From Bondarzewia mesenterica (taxonomy: Eukaryota > Basidiomycota > Agaricomycetes > Russulales > Bondarzewiaceae): DNA of 28,556 nt. Made by a program: the position numbers and the translations under genes. Positions 10,688 through 19,430 of the stretch are shown here, one piece after another; position 1 is the first letter of the stretch, and every line of letters starts with the position of its first letter. The stretch covers positions 1 to 28,556 of the forward strand of contig SGPL01000406.1 of the NCBI GenBank assembly GCA_004802705.1. The letters run 5' to 3'. The notes under the pieces were generated by a model. It made no database searches and was not told where the DNA came from. It saw only the letters and a list, made by a program, of their open reading frames with translations.

Positions 10688-11270
10688 ATGGGCGGGTATA
10701 TGCAGTGGGGACAGCCGTAGGCTACTTTCCATGGCAGGTCCCCAAAATTCACACGAATCAGCTGAGATCTGACTGAGATCGAATCGTATACCGATCTTGT
10801 TTTCTCCCAATTTCCTTGCGCCACATTTCCACTCTTTTCGCTGCTCGCCCGTCTTCATCGTACCATCCGACGCCAACCACACACGCTCAATAATATCCGA
10901 AACGCATCCATATATCGTCGAATCAGACCTCTCCAATGTATGACACATCTCCTGGCTTGTTCGGACACCCGCCTCGTCTCGTCTCGTCCCTCCATTCTCC
11001 CTCTGACTCCAACTCGGCTCCCCGTCTTTTCGCTGCCCGCACGCGCTGCCCACCGCCCACTCGTGGCTCCTCCACCTTCGGCAACCCGGCATGCACGGAC
11101 ACCACCCCCATCGGACATTGCAGAATAAGCCCATCCAGGGCGTCTTTTTCCTGCGTCCCGCTCTTGCCTTATGATCCTACCTCTTCGGGACGCCCTCCAA
11201 TCAGCATCTCTGCCGCCCCCCATATGACATGCTGGGTCGGATCCCTGTAACCTAGGTACCATGTCTATAT
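10688..11270. other. Upstream region of the ATP-citrate lyase gene
   Basis: Both strands have frames of 60-140 codons here, but none is recognised, and they overlap each other in several phases, as expected for GC-rich promoter DNA. The plus-strand frame at 10936-11250 (104 codons, Ser/Pro-rich) is the longest with an ATG; I do not support it as a gene. Confidence 0.4.
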
Positions 11271-12598
11271 GTAAGTGATCTTTCAAATGTCAATGGACAT
11301 GCGTCTGTGTGATCCGACACCGCTGCCTGCTTATTCGCAAGCTGCATACAGATCACAATGTTCAGCATGTGGTATGTACAGATGGCCAGTGTCGGATACT
11401 TGTCGGATCCAATTCTGCTCGACACATGATCAATACGTGTCGATCAATTCCTCGGGGAATGTTACGAGCGCTTTACATGCCACCGCCGGACATCATTGCA
11501 GATCAGTCGTCTTCCCCGAAACCCAATATACATGAGTATATATATATATCCCACATGGACAATGACCATGATGCGCCGCAGGAAGCCTGTCTCCGAAACG
11601 AAATGGCCTCTCTCTTAGACTTCACTTGTGCAGCGCTACAGCGATAACCATAACGGCACACCGCTCGAGGGTGCTTGGCCGCGATAGGCTACTGACGACA
11701 TCTCCCGGTTCGTATCGTCTAGAGCCCTCGACTCCATACGTAGTAGGATCATCCACAAAAGGCCCAGGCTCTGTAAAGGTGAACGTCATAACAGGACAAT
11801 TGAGCCGACCTTGCACTTACCCCCTCAGAGACTCGTCATTTCTTGCAACGTACCTTCACGATATCATATATCATCGCTTTAACGATGCCTGCACATGCAC
11901 CCATATCATCCCACTCACAAGCGATATACATACCCACGAATTTCTCGTTACATCGACACTCGAAATCAACAACTTGAAATAAAGCCCGAACACGCAATCA
12001 CTCACCTACCACCGGCCGATGAGTACGAGCATCATAGAAGTGTGTTCGAGAAAAGGATGTTGAGGATCTTATGCTTGCAAGCTCTGAATCTTCAGAATCA
12101 CAACTGCGGATACAGATCGTCCCACGTGCCATGAACGTCCCTGATCGAATCGGAAAACACCTCTCAACCCGCGCACTGGACGTCATGCGGCAGCATGCGG
12201 CTCAACATGAAGGATCCCTTTCCCGAGTCTCGAGACGATGGTTCTCGTGTGCTCCACTTACCTTGTCGATCAGAATTGTCGACTCCCAAATGATGCATAG
12301 ATTGTGGTAAGTTACCAGGTGGGCAAGTCAGTTCCAGCGAACATAGGCCCGGACATGTCATTTGTCAAATGCGGCTATCAAGTAAACCTTATAGCGCTTT
12401 GTTCTCCCAAATTTTTCTCCGTCGCATCTTCCGGCTAAGTCGATTTTCAGTAGTCTGTGGCTCTGGCACGGAGTCCACAACCTATCATCTTGGTTCTCGC
12501 GTATAAACAAAGACCCGACTTGAGCCACTCGTCTACTTACAATCACAGCTGTACTTAATAACTTACTTACCATCACGACCTTCCTCATCATTGAAGGG
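11271..12598. other. Intergenic; possible minus-strand exon fragments, unrecognised
   Basis: A (TA)6 run lies at 11537-11549. On the minus strand, open fragments are bounded by good splice-like signals. One, about 11854-11978, reads CNEKFVGMYIACEWDDMG.. and ends at GTACGT. Another, downstream of TTTACAG at about 11771, is open in two frames down to about 11620. Donor-like GTAAGT occurs at about 11820 and 12262. No family was recognised and the fragments do not assemble into one convincing protein, so this could be a decayed gene. Confidence 0.25.
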
Positions 12599-13159
12599 AT
12601 GTCGATCAAACCATTTTGGTTTAACACCACGCTCATCCCCGACTTCACCTTCAGCTTGGACTCACTCACTCAGTGGGGACACATCCCCGATATCTCCCGG
12701 TACATACAAACGGACCAGCAGTGGCACGTCCTCACCGCCCTTCTCCTCTTTCTCTGTCTCCCACCCTTCATCTGGCGCCTTGCCCGCCATCCTTCCTCCA
12801 AACGCCACCCACGCACACCCAAAAACACAACAACCACACTCGAACCGTCCACCCCCCAAAACGCCGACATCGAAATCCTCGCCCGTCTCACGCATCACGT
12901 CCACCTCGAACTCCACCGCCTCCGTCGCACCACTCTGACCTTATGCGACGACTGNCCAANTTGTTCACCCAACCCCGAAATCCTCGCCCTACGAGAAAGC
13001 CTAGGAAAACTCGTGTATCAAGCGGAGGTCATGAACCAGCTGTGCGAGCTAGGTGGGAAGAACGTGCAGGTGTTCGATGAGAAGGGTGAGATCGTCAGGG
13101 TGGCTAGGTTCGGGAGGGTCGAGTCGGCGGAGGAAGGACGTAAATGGCGGAGGCTTTGA
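12599..13159 (+). CDS. Hypothetical single-pass membrane protein
   Basis: Uninterrupted 186-codon frame starting MSIKPFWFNTTLIPDF. Residues about 43-62 (WHVLTALLLFLCLPPFIWRL) form one hydrophobic segment followed by positive residues (ARHPSSKRHPR), suggesting a membrane anchor with the C-terminus in the cytosol. The remainder has helical stretches (IEILARLTHHVHLELHRLRR; LRESLGKLVYQAEVMNQLCE) compatible with a coiled coil. No family was recognised. Two unresolved bases (12955 and 12960) fall in the frame at codons 119 and 121, so those residues are unknown, although the frame on both sides is consistent. Confidence 0.6.
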   Translation: MSIKPFWFNTTLIPDFTFSLDSLTQWGHIPDISRYIQTDQQWHVLTALLLFLCLPPFIWRLARHPSSKRHPRTPKNTTTTLEPSTPQNADIEILARLTHHVHLELHRLRRTTLTLCDDXPXCSPNPEILALRESLGKLVYQAEVMNQLCELGGKNVQVFDEKGEIVRVARFGRVESAEEGRKWRRL

Positions 13160-13704
13160 GGGCGTTGCGTTAGGTATGTGAATCGTACGTCTCTTGACCG
13201 AGGGTTTATTCGTTGACGCGTTTCGCTTGTAGGTGGAGGTTAGGCTTTATGTGGTTTCTACTTACTTAGATAACGATCTTTCATGCTGGAACTAATACTT
13301 TACCTTTTATCCCCATACCATCGGCCACTCTCTCAGAGTTCTCTATGGTAGCGTGGCACAAGCGCGAGAATAGACGTGACATGACTTGCTTCACGCGACG
13401 CGACGCGACTTCCGACTTCTTGCGTGGATATTCTGTCTTCGAGCTGATTGAGCATGGACATGAACCGTGAAAACTAAATTGATACTGCATGTACAAGTAC
13501 ATTCCGTTGGAGTGGAGAGTATTCGTGCCATAATGCCTGGAATAACATGTTCAAATCTGAGTACGCACGACGAGAGACGAGAGGGGAGAGGGGTGCAGCC
13601 CGACGACATACTGGATCAAAGCTAAACGTAGAAGAGGGGGATATCATACGGCGTGGAGCGACCTAGTGCAATATCACAATGGAAGGGGAAGGAGGAATGG
13701 GTGT
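13160..13704. other. Intergenic, no gene recognised
   Basis: Lies between two genes whose 3' ends face each other (a plus-strand stop at 13159 and a minus-strand stop at 13705). It probably contains both 3' untranslated regions. No repeat or RNA gene was seen. Confidence 0.5.
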
Positions 13705-14340
13705 CTACCTCCTGTAGTACTGGAAACTTCTTTCCTCAAGCTCGATCTCCCTGCTCTCTTGCACTATCTCGCACGGTGCGCAGCAGCACGACGTACAACA
13801 ATCGCCGCAGGCCCCTCCACGAATCCGATATCGCTTTCGTACATCGTTCCGGGTGCCGATCTTTCGCCATAGAGATGTCAGAAGTGTATAGATATACAGG
13901 ACGGGGACGGTCCGGACGGTGGAGGAGGGGGGGAGGGACTGAACGCACCTGCAGGATCCATGCACAACCAACGGGACACAATAGCGAGTAAATCGCACAG
14001 TCACCGGTACACGACTCCCCGCCTCGGGGATGAGGAACTCCGTAGCGCTCGAGGTGATCGACGCGATGTTTGTTCTGAGAATAGCCAACGCAAGGACACC
14101 AAAATGACAAGCAACCTGCGCTCGACCGAGTTCATCAAACACGAGGCGTGAACAAGGGTTATATAGAGAGATGGTCGACAAACACGCACAAGCTCCACAG
14201 TCCCCACAGCAGCCGCAGATTCCATATGACCATTCGCGCTCGCCGTCAGATCCGTAAGGCTCGTTGTTGGCGTTACGGTTGCCTCCGGGGATCATTTGCA
14301 TCTGAGCTGTTGGTTGGGGTTGATAAATGACGTAGGACAT
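13705..14340 (-). CDS. PLAC8 family cysteine-rich protein
   Basis: Three exons: 14190-14340, 13949-14115 and 13705-13860, with introns of 74 and 88 nt (GTGCGT..CGCAG and GTGCGT..AAAG). They encode 157 residues. The first splice restores the hallmark CGACCLSFWCPC. The core then reads VGYSQNKHRVDHLERYG, GDCAIYSLLCPVGCAWILQ and RKRYRIRGGACGDC, and ends with the family signature CCCAPCEIVQESREIELEE. This matches fungal PLAC8/DUF614 proteins (compare plant FCR/PCR proteins linked to cell size and metal handling). The central Cys-rich hydrophobic part is probably membrane-associated. The start MSYVIYQPQPTAQ (14340) is preferred to the longer in-frame extension, which begins without an ATG and lacks family similarity. 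The specific role in this fungus is unknown. Confidence 0.93.
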   Translation of the reverse strand: MSYVIYQPQPTAQMQMIPGGNRNANNEPYGSDGEREWSYGICGCCGDCGACACLSTISLYNPCSRLVFDELGRAQVACHFGVLALAILRTNIASITSSATEFLIPEAGSRVPVTVRFTRYCVPLVVHGSCRCVQSLPPSSTVRTVPVLYIYTLLTSLWRKIGTRNDVRKRYRIRGGACGDCCTSCCCAPCEIVQESREIELEERSFQYYRR

Positions 14341-14971
14341 GTTCTTGGTAGGATGATTGTTGATTAGCGAGAGAGGGGAACAGTGTTGATGATGGTAGGT
14401 GGGATGTGGACGAGCTGAGAATGTGTTTGACACCAGATCATTGAGATTCAAGGGGATGCGGCAAGCGCTAGAGGAACTGACCTTCAAATTCGACAGATAT
14501 GTGAGTAAGAGCAAGAGGCCTCTCCTAGTCGCTCAGAGGGGACAGTAAGAATGAAAATCAACGCAGAGCTCAAATTCGGATTTTCCGAGTCGGCCGTAGT
14601 GAGAGGTTGAGTGCAGACCCTTCGATAGCATATCAGATCAATCAGGCCTGCAAGACACACATGTCAAGGATGGATCATTTCCAAAAAGGAGAACACGAGC
14701 TGACACGAGAATAAAGATCAAGATTATACCAGGCCAGCCAACTTACACAATCTAGGTCAAGTCCTAAGTCGTCTGTGAGGCTGTGAGCATGATGCTTGCT
14801 AAATCAAGTGCTCAGGACGTGCGTTACGATGAGTTTTGAGGAAACAGTACAGTGTCTCTAGTACTCAGAATTGATCTGAACTGATCAAGCGGAATGAAGA
14901 CGCCAAGCGTGACGACGTGGTTCTTGGATGTGATCACAACTACTTATAAATTAGTTTGAGAATCAGAGAAT
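14341..14971. other. Intergenic between PLAC8 gene and tRNA-His
   Basis: Presumably the promoter of the PLAC8 gene (transcribed leftwards) and the 5' flank of tRNA-His. No further gene, repeat or RNA is recognised. Confidence 0.5.
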
Positions 14972-15062
14972 GTCCCTGTCGATTAGTGGTTAAATCATCA
15001 CGTTGTGGTTCACCATCATTGCGAAATCCGTGAAGCCGGAGGCTCGAATCCTCCCTGGGACA
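14972..15062 (+). tRNA. tRNA-His (anticodon GTG), with a 19-nt intron
   Basis: Folds as a cloverleaf. The acceptor GTCCCTG pairs with CTGGGAC (one T-T mismatch), the D stem GATT with AATC, the anticodon stem TCACG with CGTGA, and the T stem GGAGG with CCTCC around a CTCGAAT loop; the discriminator A is at 15062. Anticodon GTG is at 15005-15007. A 19-base intron at 15009-15027 sits after position 37, the canonical place. A T6 run at 15065-15070 is a suitable RNA polymerase III terminator. The extra 5' G of tRNA-His is not encoded, as is usual in eukaryotes. The gene lies about 330 bases before the edge of duplication copy A. Confidence 0.93.
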
Positions 15063-15392
15063 CTGTTTTTTGTATTTTCAGAGCACTGTTTTCTGACACC
15101 CCAAGCTGTCCACTCACTGCTCGTCCTGACTGAAGACTTGACAATAACAGCCCTCTACATAACGACCGCGCGTGTCCAAAAAATAATCTGAGACCAAGAT
15201 ACCTTTCCTCATAGATGGCTATGGTATACATAACTGTGGTAGTACGGGGCCTAATATACACTAGCTGATCATCCTCTCTGTATGAATTTATACAAGAAAT
15301 ATCATCAGCCCAAGAAAATGACATAAGTCGCATTTTTAGAACGGTCCTGCTAATCAAAGAAAGCTCACACCTCCACCATGTGGCCCTGCGCG
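15063..15392. other. Intergenic, nothing recognised apart from the Pol III terminator
   Basis: AT-rich stretch between tRNA-His and the stop codon of the first DUF6533 gene. No open frame or repeat is supported. Confidence 0.5.
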
Positions 15393-17269
15393 CTAGTGCA
15401 TGTCTGACAACTCGATCTCCTCCAACTCTGACCTCAGAGCACGACCTTTCTTGCGACCCGCGCTCGCGCCTCCACTGCTCCCGCTGCCGCTCGCGTTCCC
15501 TGCTTGGTCCGTAAATAATGACGACGCGGTTGACGATGACAGGGACGACCTACCAGTCGCGCCTTGGGAGGAAAGCACTCGTGTCGGCTGAGGGGTGCGT
15601 CTGGATAACGAGGACGAGCCGTCAAGCCCTGTCTGTTCGGCGGGAGGGTCGATACCGTGGGTGGTGAAGGCGATAGAGGGCCCAGAGCTATCGGAAGTGT
15701 GGTGCAATGTATGCGTGAAAGAGGCTGCTTTGTGAAGGTTGAGCATGAGGTGGGACATCATGGTCACTGAGACGCTGTGCGTGCGATGTGTGGGTGTGTA
15801 GTTAAGGGTGAGATGGCGAAGAGGTGGGACGTACCAGGAAGCAAATGTGGATAGGACTCCGCGAAGGCCGTCCTAATGACGGATTAGTACACATGGGACA
15901 GGATACGGAAGGTCAGAGGGGACGGGACCGCACCGGAGCAAACTATAGGAACAATCAATTAGATGCATACCTCAAGAAGCTGAACTGCACGTACATAGAA
16001 CGTGAATATATTTGAAAGATTTGCCAATACCATGAAGCTGCAGCGCCGAGGAATGTCAACACCACTTCTTCGAATGATGGATTGCTACGCACGCAAAATA
16101 AATGGCGCCTGCATGCCCGGGCCCCGAGAATGTCAGAATGGATATCTCAGTGGTCAGGACATGTCAACAATAAAGTATGTGTGGGAAGGAGCTCACCGTC
16201 CCTGTAGATCAGATCAATCAATCCCGTTTCCAACCTGAACCAGCTGTTGATGCCTGGTCTCTGCCGGCGCTCTATTGTGGACTTGGTAATTGTCAGCCCG
16301 AATATGAGGAGATCGAATCCAGCTTGGGCCTCCCAAGCTACGGCAACATCTGCACGTCCATTATGAAATTAATATTTTGGAATCAACAGCATCTTGTTCG
16401 AGGACGTACGAATGCCACTTAATTCGACGACAGGGTATCCAAGTTAGGAGAGGTTTCAAGTAAGATGTGGAAGAGGAGGACGTAAAAGCGAGTGAAGTGG
16501 ACATACGTGGATTTGGACATCTCGACATAACATCCACTCACGCCTGGTAACACAGTGTTGTGCTGGCCTACCAGAGACCACTGCACATTGAGTCCGTCAA
16601 CCCTCTTCGACCTCATGTCGAGAATGCGAGGCAAGCGGGACTTACGCATGCCACGGCTAATAACACAAGGCCGACGGCTAATATCAATGAAAGGATGCGG
16701 CGCGAGCGGTCGTACAGTGCGTAAGTGCGCATCGTGAGCAGTACTAAGGATGTAAAGATTTATCAGACAAAAGGAGGAAAGGAGTGAGAAAGACATACTG
16801 CAAACTATAACTTGATTTGCTAGTATGAGAATCTGGCGAAAAGATACAAATACTTTACACCTGTGCAGAGAAACCATAGATTAAATAACACTGTCATTAA
16901 TTGAGTGGGGATACTTAGACGTACTGTATATGCCATAAAGCATGCTGCTCGTCAACAGCCCGTGACGCTGCTGCATTGAGGAGGCGACGCACCTCCGTCA
17001 TGTTCGCAAAACTGACAATCGAAACGGCGCTATTGCCGAAAAATGGGATATATCGATTGATGAAGAACCAGAGAGAGGGAATTGAAAGTGGGCGAGTCCA
17101 TATTGCGTTCACTTCAGCGGTGAAAGTGAGAAAGTGGTCATAGAGCAACAGGGCTGCACAACGAGGAAGGGTCAGACGGACCAAGACGCGATGCGAAGCT
17201 GTGAAACTCACTGATCGCGACGAGCTCCAGATAGCCATTTAATGCACTGATTAAAGAAAGATACATCAT
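15393..17269 (-). CDS. DUF6533 domain membrane protein, copy A (13 exons)
   Basis: Exons 5' to 3': 17212-17269, 16993-17153, 16925-16944, 16799-16860, 16646-16743, 16507-16580, 16410-16417, 16197-16349, 16093-16108, 15995-16037, 15934-15942, 15835-15872, 15393-15774. They total 1122 nt, 373 residues, all with GT..AG ends and consistent phases. The protein shows the agaricomycete DUF6533 pattern: LLLYDHFLTFTAEVNAIW (about 21-38), FFINRYIPFFG, FRQILILANQVIV, LLTMRTYALYDRS, WSLVGQ..GCYVEMSKS, AVAWEAQAGFDLLIFGLT, a RDGAIYFA segment, then GLRGVLSTFASCVSVTMMS and LMLNLH. A Ser/Thr-rich tail ends EIELSDMH. Several hydrophobic segments suggest a multi-helix membrane protein. The family's function is unknown. 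The chosen start (MMYLSLISA) is the ATG that keeps the conserved frame. It is paralogous to the gene at 24891-26766. Confidence 0.88.
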
Positions 17270-18434
17270 CGATCGTTGAGCAAATACTGCAGACCGATGA
17301 AGATCCATTGTGCATACACTATTTCCGTGTCACTGAACCCCATCGGAAGAAGGCCGTAGCCAGGCCAAGAAGGCGTAAATGTAAGTTAGGATGCAACAGT
17401 CGATTCTCGAATACCAGGAAAGAAAGGCGGCAAAGAACTTGAAGGGATGCTCTCGAGGATTTGATACGGAAGTCCGACCCCAGGTGAGATTTGGGCCCCA
17501 GCGCAGTATGCCCCGTAATACTTATATAGAGGGCGAGATCCGCATACACAGCTAATAGATTGATGATAGTGGTCTGCCAATGTCCGTGTGCTGTAAACAG
17601 GACGAGCGAAAGTCGTTAAGGATGGCTTGGAAAAGTAGGTTGAATCCGCTTTCTGGACGAGTACAGCAGGCGACTCTTCGATGGTCGTTGAGGGGGTCCT
17701 CCACCGCGAGAGATCTATCACGGGAAGATTGCGGCATAACCATGCGCACAGCCATGCACATAGCAGGAAGGAGCCCCCATGCTGACTACTGGCTGGAGAA
17801 GACGCTGGCCCGCACTACACACGACTACTATCTTCTGTGTGAGGTGTGCAAAGGAGACTAAGTAATCCCACGTATGCACTGCAAAGGATTAATTACGCAT
17901 ATGCTCCAAGAAGACATACTCACTGCAGGGCTTCCCCGCTGCGAGGATTACAAGCGTCCTCAAATGCCTCTCAGTTCAAATTGGAAATCAATAGCAATCG
18001 CATCGTTAGGAGTTCAACTGTTGGAGACGTGCCGCCGGGACCTGTCTGCCAATGGCAAGTACTGTCAGCAGCTGTCAACTTTGAATGTTGCTTAGGTTCC
18101 CGGAGTCGAACGCCGGAGTTTCCATTTCCCTAACGTTCTTCCCGCGCCACGTGGAGGTTCTCTAAAATGCTTCATGGGTATCTATCACAAATCTCAGAAA
18201 ATTCTCCAGACAGCAGAGTCAATCACTAGTCACTATCCAAAAGCATGTCTAATATAAATAGAATGCTTTTGCATCTTCCATGATGCATCATAACCGTCGC
18301 GACGCGCGCTCGCATCGGCTGTTCTCATGAAGCGCTCACATTTTTATGTATGCCAATTTGACGAAGTGGGTTTGCGAATGCAATGGACTGAAGTGCTGAA
18401 ACAAGTGGATACAAATGACAGCAAGAAGATAAGA
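17270..18434. other. Conserved upstream region of DUF6533 copy A, no supported gene
   Basis: Matched along most of its length by about 26767-27814 in copy B. Frames such as 17580-17861 (+, 93 codons) are not kept in copy B, where the same ATG frame stops after 20 codons, so I do not call them genes. A TTATATAGAGGG element at 17522-17533 on the plus strand is matched by TATATAAAGGG in copy B. Confidence 0.5.
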
Positions 18435-18511
18435 GCCGATTACCGGCCGATTCTCCGATTGGAGGACCATAATAACAGTCGGACGCTGTGACCAACTCAG
18501 CCATGGGTCAC
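18435..18511 (-). pseudogene. tRNA-Asn(GTT) relic, copy A
   Basis: The minus strand from 18511 reads GACCCATGGCTGAGTTGG, then TCACAGCGTCCGACTGTTA, an excellent 5' half of tRNA-Asn: D arm, anticodon stem and GTT anticodon (18474-18476). An intron-like insert follows, then AATCGGCCGGTAATCGG, where the T arm is degenerate (no TTCGAAT-type loop) and no acceptor strand complementary to the 5' end remains. Internal B-box promoter function is probably lost. The corresponding place in copy B has the reverse pattern, a better 3' half. Confidence 0.7.
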
Positions 18512-18903
18512 ATGACTCTTCATTGAGTGGGACGGAGCCTGATGGAAAGCAAAATAACTTTCCACAGGATTAGAAAAGGTCTTGCTCCGGAGGCTTCTTC
18601 CTTCCTCATTTTTTTTGATAACAGTATTTTCGTTCTCAACCATTGGCATACATCCCATGAATAAAGGTTAGCTCTCAAATGATGTATCTTCAGATTTAAG
18701 GTTTTTGAAACTTTACGCAAGTAATTTTTGTGCCAAAAATTTATTTTGGTGAGTGATACATATAACATCAGACTGGTTTTATCGGTGTCTCTTTTTACTT
18801 AGGGTCCGAGAAGCACGGCCTGGATAAGGTACTTGTTTCGAGTATAAGGCAAATATAGTAAAAAGTGAGTCGATGCTATCATAGGTTTGTAACTTGCCAT
18901 ACA
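18512..18903. other. End of duplication copy A with an AT-rich insertion
   Basis: About 18563-18765 is AT-rich DNA absent from copy B, where about 22 bases occupy the same place. No inverted terminal repeats or coding frame were found in it. A short stretch resembling copy B (ATCGGTGTCT.., then CTGGATAAGGTAC) follows and marks the end of the duplication. Confidence 0.5.
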
Positions 18904-19430
18904 TGATGGATGCGGCAAACCCACCGTCGATCCGACTTGTCGCTCGACTCGAGCCTTCTATCGCTCTCGCGATTCCTTACAACGTTCGTTGTCGGCTCGT
19001 GAAGATGCTCATCCAATATCTGTAAGTATGCGAGGGGATCGAGTGTTCTAGCTTCAAGTTGGTGTTGCGACGGTCGGTTTCTTTGGATGGGAAAGGGAAA
19101 GAGGTGAGTCGTGAGACTTATTTTTCACCAGTGACCACCGTCGCTTTGTTGGTTTTCCCACCCGCACTGTTGGCTGTTGACTTTTTTTTCTTTCCCTTTC
19201 CTCTTTCCCATCGTCTTCGTCTTCATGAGCGATCGATAAAATGGATCATATATCGATTTGGGAACTCAAATTCGACTCGGCTTGAATCTTCCCGTCCAGT
19301 TATCCAATCAGACTCGAAGCTGTGTTCCCCTTTTCTTGTTTTTTTTTGTATCGTCTCAAGGGCCGAGGCCACTCAAGAGTCGGGCTGCATGGCGCCAGGC
19401 GGAGACGATCGGCACAGTCGATACTGATCA
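18904..19430 (+). CDS. Possible 5' exon(s) of an unrecognised gene (doubtful)
   Basis: ATGATGGATGCGGCAAAC opens a 39-codon frame with reasonable composition (IRLVARLEPSIALAIPYN, VRCRLVKMLIQYL) that ends at a strong donor GTAAGTATG at 19022. No clear next exon was found. An acceptor TTCTAG at 19051 would give only a 30-nt intron but leads into a frame open to about 19427; TTCACCAG at about 19131 leads to an early stop. No family was recognised. It could be a decayed gene. The end coordinate is nominal. Confidence 0.2.

Larger units (their letters stand above)
15400..18850. repeat. Segmental duplication, copy A
   Basis: Direct copy of the segment at about 24905-28030. It carries the DUF6533 gene, its upstream region and a tRNA-Asn relic, in the same order and orientation. 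Similarity is easily seen by eye through exons, introns and flanks, for example GGACATCATGGTCACTGAGA at about 15752 and about 25219. It fades left of about 15400 and right of about 18850 (last clear match CTGGATAAGGTACTTGTTTC near 18820). Copy A has about 180 extra AT-rich bases at about 18563-18765. Confidence 0.9.

Noticed and set aside
13736..14110. 124-codon minus-strand frame as a separate gene
   Set aside because: Its first half is exon 2 of the PLAC8 gene, and the rest is intron and out-of-frame exon 3.
17580..17861. 93-codon plus-strand frame upstream of DUF6533 copy A
   Set aside because: The orthologous region in copy B begins at the same ATG but stops after 20 codons and shifts frame, so there is no sign of protein-level conservation.
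18095..18125. tRNA-like T arm on the minus strand (GGCGTTCGACTCCGGGAACC)
   Set aside because: No D arm, anticodon arm or matching acceptor strand could be found next to it.
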